Position numbers and translations under genes: made by a program. This document shows, piece by piece, positions 61,124-64,000 of a stretch of DNA of 64,000 bases. Every line of letters begins with the position of its first letter. The first letter of the stretch is position 1. The notes beneath the pieces are model-generated. The model did no database searches. It saw only the letters and a list, made by a program, of their open reading frames with translations, and had not been told where the DNA came from. The stretch comes from Sipunculus nudus (taxonomy: Eukaryota; Annelida; Sipuncula; Golfingiida; Sipunculidae): assembly GCA_026874595.1 (NCBI GenBank), contig CM049306.1, forward strand, positions 16,515,019-16,579,018, written 5' to 3'.

Positions 61124-62803
61124 TGAGAAAGAGAAAGAGAGAGAAAGAGAGGAAAGAGAGAATGAATGAATGAATGAAAAAATGAATGAATGTATTGTTT
61201 TTAAAACTTTATCGTCTGATATTCTAGAAAACAGTTTGAAACTCTGGTAAATTTAATAGAACCATTTGTTGAGTTGACCTTTTGGTAAGTACATACAGGT
61301 GTTCTGAGGCACCTGAAATTAACAAATCTCATCTTGTACATTTCAGTGACACATCTGGTGTTTACCACACAAGTAGTTTGTCCAAAGGATGCAATGTTGA
61401 TTTCTTTCCCTCCTCTTCTGTCTCACATGATTACATAATTCTGGGTCAATTTATTTAAATAAACATGTTGCTGAAATATTAATATGTTCTCTGATTTCAG
61501 CTTGATGGAAAAAATGTTTACAACACACAAATATAGAATAAGGATTATATACATGGTAAACTTTACACACACATATGCAGAAGAGAAAACTGAAGTAAAC
61601 ACAGGTTATTGTACATAAATGGCTCTGTATGTTGGCTCTTTGAAATGTTCTGTATAAATCTTCCTGAACCAGATGTTAAGTAGTGGGTATAAAAAATTAC
61701 AAGTTAACATCAATCCTCTTTATTTTTCTGATAGGAAAAATTACTGCAGGAGCTGTACCATGTGGAATTACATCAAAAGGTAAGTGCATTATTGTAAAAC
61801 CTGTTTAAAATATGATATATAACAGTTAAATGTACAAAATGTTACCAAAACCTCTGTAACAGACACACTATCACTACTATTCTCATTATAAATTTGGAAT
61901 ATTAATCTATTTTAATTTGTTAAAACAGGGGATAATTTAGTTTCAGTCTAGCTAAAGCTTTGCTTTTTGCTTATCTATGATTGTAAATAAACAGTTAATT
62001 CCAGTAAAAGAGGTAAAAATCTTCACCCATTTCCTCATGATTGTTCTCCTTCCCCCACCTAATATATCTTCATATTAAGGTTTATTGTTGTTTATTTATA
62101 GATTTGGCTTTAGTAATCATGTTTAAATAACAATAATTTACCATGATATACTTGGGAGATAAAAAGCAATGAGAGTGAAAGAAAGCCACAGGCTGTCTGT
62201 TCCTCACTCTGGTCCCTCTTATTATTTTAGTATAATTTTAATCAGATAAAGCAAGTTACTTGGTCATCATTGAACCTTGCTTTAATATAGTATTATCATG
62301 TTTCTGCTGCATGTTTCCTCAGGTAACAGTTGTTACTTTACTAAAGCACAGAAATATTTATTTGCAGGAGTGGCTGATAAACTGTTGTTATCAAGATTAA
62401 AGTCAATTTGTCAGGAAATTCGTATTTCGTACATGAAGCACCACAGAGCAGTTACTCTTCTGTATATACTTTCACAGTTGTGTACTGATAGTGAACTGAG
62501 CTGTGCAACCATTATAAGTAACTGTACTATTGTTTCAACATTCATTTTGGATGTTTGTGAATTTGTAATGTTTTTCAGTAAATTTATGATTCAGCAAGGT
62601 TATAATGAACAGTTATAAATATAGATTATGTGTACTTCACTTTATTACTGCCATTATTTTGACAGGAGCAAGGATACTTGTCATACCAGAACAGGGAAGG
62701 ATACCTTGAAAGGTTGCCTTTGAACAACACTGGAGGATCACTGCTCAGGACATGGAAAAGAAGATTCTTCAAGTTAGAAGATGGCTGCCTGTACTGTTTT
62801 GAG
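47862..62803 (+). CDS. Coiled-coil / PH-domain protein, 5' and 3' incomplete
   Basis: Six exons: 47862-48004, 51240-51431, 54098-55142, 60839-61014, 61735-61779 and 62666-62803, all GT/AG with matching phases, giving 579 codons. Order: acidic segment (SEYNDDDEDLLL), coiled coil (SLVETIAELQEEMAEEQ), long Ser/Thr/Pro/Lys-rich disordered region with a KKVQF motif, acidic linker, short helix (EKLLQELYHVELHQK), then the first strands of a PH domain (REGYLERLPL...WKRRFFKLEDGCLYCFE). This suggests a cytoplasmic or membrane-cortex scaffold that binds phosphoinositides or proteins through the PH domain. The start codon lies upstream (exon A enters with two bases of a split codon) and the rest of the PH domain lies beyond 62803. 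I could not assign it to a named family. Confidence 0.8.
48005..51239 (+). other. Intron between exons A and B
   Basis: 3.2 kb with no repeat family recognised. It includes a 164-codon antisense frame (50470-50964) with Tyr/Cys/Ser-rich, non-protein-like composition. Confidence 0.6.
51240..51431 (+). CDS. PH-domain gene exon B (coiled coil)
   Basis: Exactly 64 codons, phase 0 to 0, acceptor GATTGACAG|TCC, donor ACCCAG|GTACGG. Heptad-like leucines and glutamates (SLVETIAELQEEMAEEQVLF; LMQSQTRLATLMARNMK) indicate a short coiled coil with a Pro break in the middle. Confidence 0.85.
51432..54097 (+). other. Intron between exons B and C
   Basis: 2.7 kb; a possible additional phase-0 exon cannot be excluded but none is convincing. 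Confidence 0.55.
54098..55142 (+). CDS. PH-domain gene exon C (large disordered region)
   Basis: 1045 nt, acceptor TTTTTTCAG|AAAACT, donor GAAGAAG|GTAAGC, exit phase 1. About 348 residues rich in Ser, Thr, Pro, Lys and Asp. Recurrent short hydrophobic motifs: TTTLKLVSVYS, PTRRLKVIGQS, PTRKLVVRSVKS and PFKNVKLVMEE. KKVQF at 55046-55060 fits the RVxF-type PP1 docking consensus. A TPR-Ser basic patch (IPRSKSTPVLHAEPES) resembles a kinase or 14-3-3 site. Functions are inferred. Confidence 0.88.
55215..55237 (+). CDS. Candidate alternative last exon (short isoform)
   Basis: A strong acceptor GCTTTTTTATTCAG|GT lies 72 bp after the exon C donor. In the required phase it reads GADDDSM then TAA (55235-55237). 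An ATTAAA poly(A) variant at 55489-55494 is followed by a GTGTGT tract. If used, the protein would end without the acidic linker and PH domain. It could be chance; RNA evidence is decisive. Confidence 0.4.
55700..56440. repeat. Tandem ~330-bp repeat with GACCTTGACCTT motif
   Basis: GTG(A/G)CCTTGACCTT(A/G)AATAT recurs near 55736, 56067 and (one base short) 56394, with shared CTAATGGACA...TTTCTTTCAT segments between. Two full units and the start of a third, in the intron after exon C; origin unknown. Confidence 0.65.
58384..58401. repeat. Poly-G run
   Basis: About 14 consecutive G residues, one of three such runs in the window (also near 3881 and 18158). Confidence 0.9.
60146..60604. mobile_element. 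Short TIR element with GTCAGGGAA repeats
   Basis: Perfect 10-bp terminal inverted repeats TTGCCAGCAG (60146-60155) and CTGCTGGCAA (60595-60604). The interior carries about seven (T)CAGGGAA words, clustered near both ends. No target duplication was recognised. It lies in the intron 230 bp before exon D. Confidence 0.65.
60839..61014 (+). CDS. PH-domain gene exon D (acidic linker)
   Basis: Acceptor TTTTTCCAG|GT, entry phase 1 completing Gly. Encodes EPDEVDVEGEGDEAGLDEVI and on to VTLASWNP. The donor CCT|GTAGGT is weak at -1 but is the only nearby one giving phase 0 for exon E. A purine microsatellite starts just after it. Confidence 0.75.
61021..61195. repeat. (GA)n purine tract followed by (GAAT)n
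   Basis: Nearly pure purine sequence of about 135 nt beginning 7 nt after the exon D donor, then seven or so GAAT units. Could form triplex structures and influence splicing of the weak donor. Confidence 0.9.
61735..61779 (+). CDS. PH-domain gene exon E (45 nt)
   Basis: Acceptor TTTCTGATAG|GAA, donor CAAAAG|GTAAGT. Encodes EKLLQELYHVELHQK, an amphipathic helix leading into the PH domain. Phase 0 on both sides, so it could be skipped without frameshift. Confidence 0.8.
62666..62803 (+). CDS. PH-domain gene exon F (start of PH domain)
   Basis: 138 nt, phase 0 to 0, acceptor TTTTGACAG|GAG, donor TTTGAG|GTAAGA. Encodes EQGYLSYQNREGYLERLPLN, then NTGGSLLRTWKRRFFKLEDG, then CLYCFE. The G-Y-L, basic W-K-R-R-F-F and L-Y-C-F pattern is the beta1-beta2-beta3 signature of PH domains; the basic residues suit phosphoinositide binding. 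The invariant C-terminal helix Trp must be in an exon beyond the window or in one not seen. Confidence 0.85.
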
Positions 62804-63079
62804 GTAAGACAAATCTTAAAAAGCTGAATATCAGTGTAATCTAAGTATATCATAATATGAATAATTAAATATACTAATTAAGAAAATATTCATACATTTG
62901 AATACTTTCAAGGTGATGTATGGGACATCCTGATCCTGAGGAGATATCGGAACTAGAAATTTGTATTCTAAGTAATGCAAGCCTCAGCTTAGTGGGAGGA
63001 GCATTCACTTATTCAACCCATATTTCCATGTTTATTTGTGCATAAGTGACTCTTTATTTTTTAATATTCCTTAATGAGA

Positions 63080-63255
63080 TTCCTGAATTTGGATCATAAT
63101 CCGGATCCACACCTAAAACTAATCAGATCTTCCTTGTCTATTCCTGAAATGCCCTGAAAATTTCATGAGATCCTGTTCAGATCGCATGAGTTTTGTTGTG
63201 AACAAACACAAAAGAGGATGAACATATACTCTCCTGGCAGAGGTGGTTATTCCTC
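63080..63255. repeat. Old interspersed repeat fragment (possible retroelement 3' end)
   Basis: GAAATGCCCTGAAAATTTCATGAGAT followed by GAACAAACACAAAAGAGGAT and CTCCTGGCAGAGGT resembles the widespread invertebrate repeat tail ending CCTTGGCGGAGGT. Recognition by memory only. Confidence 0.35.
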
Positions 63256-63759
63256 ACAAAATTACTGGTAACAGTGAATGTTATGGATATTTTTATAATA
63301 CGTAGATGGCCATTCATTCAGGGTGAATGGTGCCCTTACTGATTTAAAGTGTTGTCTAGTGTATGGCTTGAGAGCATTATTTATTTTTCATGCTAGTCAA
63401 TCAGTCATTATACTGAAGCTTGAATTATAATGCCACCCATGGCAGTATATATTCATATCCCCTGCAAAACTTTCTGTAAACGTTTTGTAAATCTTTCATG
63501 CTGGGAGATATAAAATAATTTTCAGTCTCATCCTCTCAGTTTAGTAACACATTGTTCTACATAAAAAAACACTAGATTGCACTGATTGCCAACAATATAT
63601 GCTTATGATTAATATTGTAATAGTTTTATGTTAAGTTTCCCAAGCTGAAATATATCAGGTTTATGATTAAGGCTTGTTATATATGCAGTATTTTATTTAT
63701 CTCTTGGACTTTAAAGATAAAACATATACATGTATTTTATATATGTATAATATCTTTAG

Positions 63760-63792
63760 CCACCAGCTTTGGATTGCAAAGGATCAAACAAA
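63760..63792 (+). CDS. Possible microexon of the PH-domain gene
   Basis: 33 nt bounded by ATATCTTTAG and AAA|GTAAGA; reads PPALDCKGSNK in phase 0 and would insert into the beta3-beta4 loop of the PH domain. The polypyrimidine tract is weak, so this is tentative. Confidence 0.3.
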
Positions 63793-64000
63793 GTAAGAAA
63801 TCCAAGCATGGTTTGTTGATTTTTTAAAGTTTCTCATTATTATGCATGCAAAAAAAAACTATCCATATTGTTGGGGCATGGCAGTGCCTGAGGTGATACT
63901 GGCTTTATTGGTAAGCTTGCCTCAGCTGTTTAGATACATATATACATACTTAAGTGAAATGCATGCTGTTTGTTGTCTTACTAAAGTTGACACAATTTAT

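Overview
The window is eukaryotic genomic DNA: AT-rich, intron-rich and crowded with non-autonomous transposons, minisatellites and microsatellites. It has no operons and no long uninterrupted genes. Spliceosomal GT/AG introns, a clear animal PPP4R2 orthologue and the repeat style (GTCCGTC-rich elements, tandem-core Helentron-like elements, a GGTGGCGCCACC palindrome) suggest a marine invertebrate, most likely a mollusc and probably a bivalve. The organism is an inference; the gene assignment is not.

Two protein-coding genes are readable, and they diverge from one region near 33.7-34.1 kb. On the minus strand, 33681 down to 8766, lies a complete seven-exon gene for protein phosphatase 4 regulatory subunit 2 (PPP4R2), with all splice phases consistent and a predicted length of 722 aa. 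Exons 1-5 encode the conserved PP4R2 domain. Exon 6 carries a 63-nt (21-aa) coding minisatellite of about 13 units, every one of which contains an in-phase splice-donor-like site. Exon 7 encodes the acidic tail. On the plus strand, from 47862 past the window end, lie six supported exons plus one doubtful microexon of a protein with an acidic start, a coiled coil, a long disordered region (with a PP1-type KKVQF motif) and the beginning of a PH domain. Its 5' exon(s) were not identified, its 3' end is outside the window, and its family was not recognised. A possible in-phase alternative last exon 72 bp after the large exon would give a form without the PH domain.

Layout: 1-0.7 kb, a diverged inverted repeat; 0.7-4.9 kb, no recognised feature; 4.9-7.6 kb, a TIR-bearing element containing a 278-bp satellite; 7.6-8.77 kb, probable PPP4R2 3' UTR; 8.77-33.68 kb, PPP4R2, whose 18.6-kb second intron is a nest of transposons (16.5-29.4 kb), a Harbinger-like MITE (29.8-30.15 kb) and an AT-rich microsatellite zone (31-32.8 kb); 33.7-34.15 kb, the putative bidirectional promoter; 34.15-47.86 kb, non-coding sequence with two long GTCCGTC-family elements; 47.86-64 kb, the PH-domain gene with repeats in its introns.

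The strongest structural observation is a reverse-oriented Helentron-associated-type element at 23669-25132. It has asymmetric terminal inverted repeats, a perfect 3' hairpin, a 280-bp satellite core and an uninterrupted (empty) paralogous target near 44700 in the same window. All splice models were read by eye from sequence; no transcript or database evidence was used.
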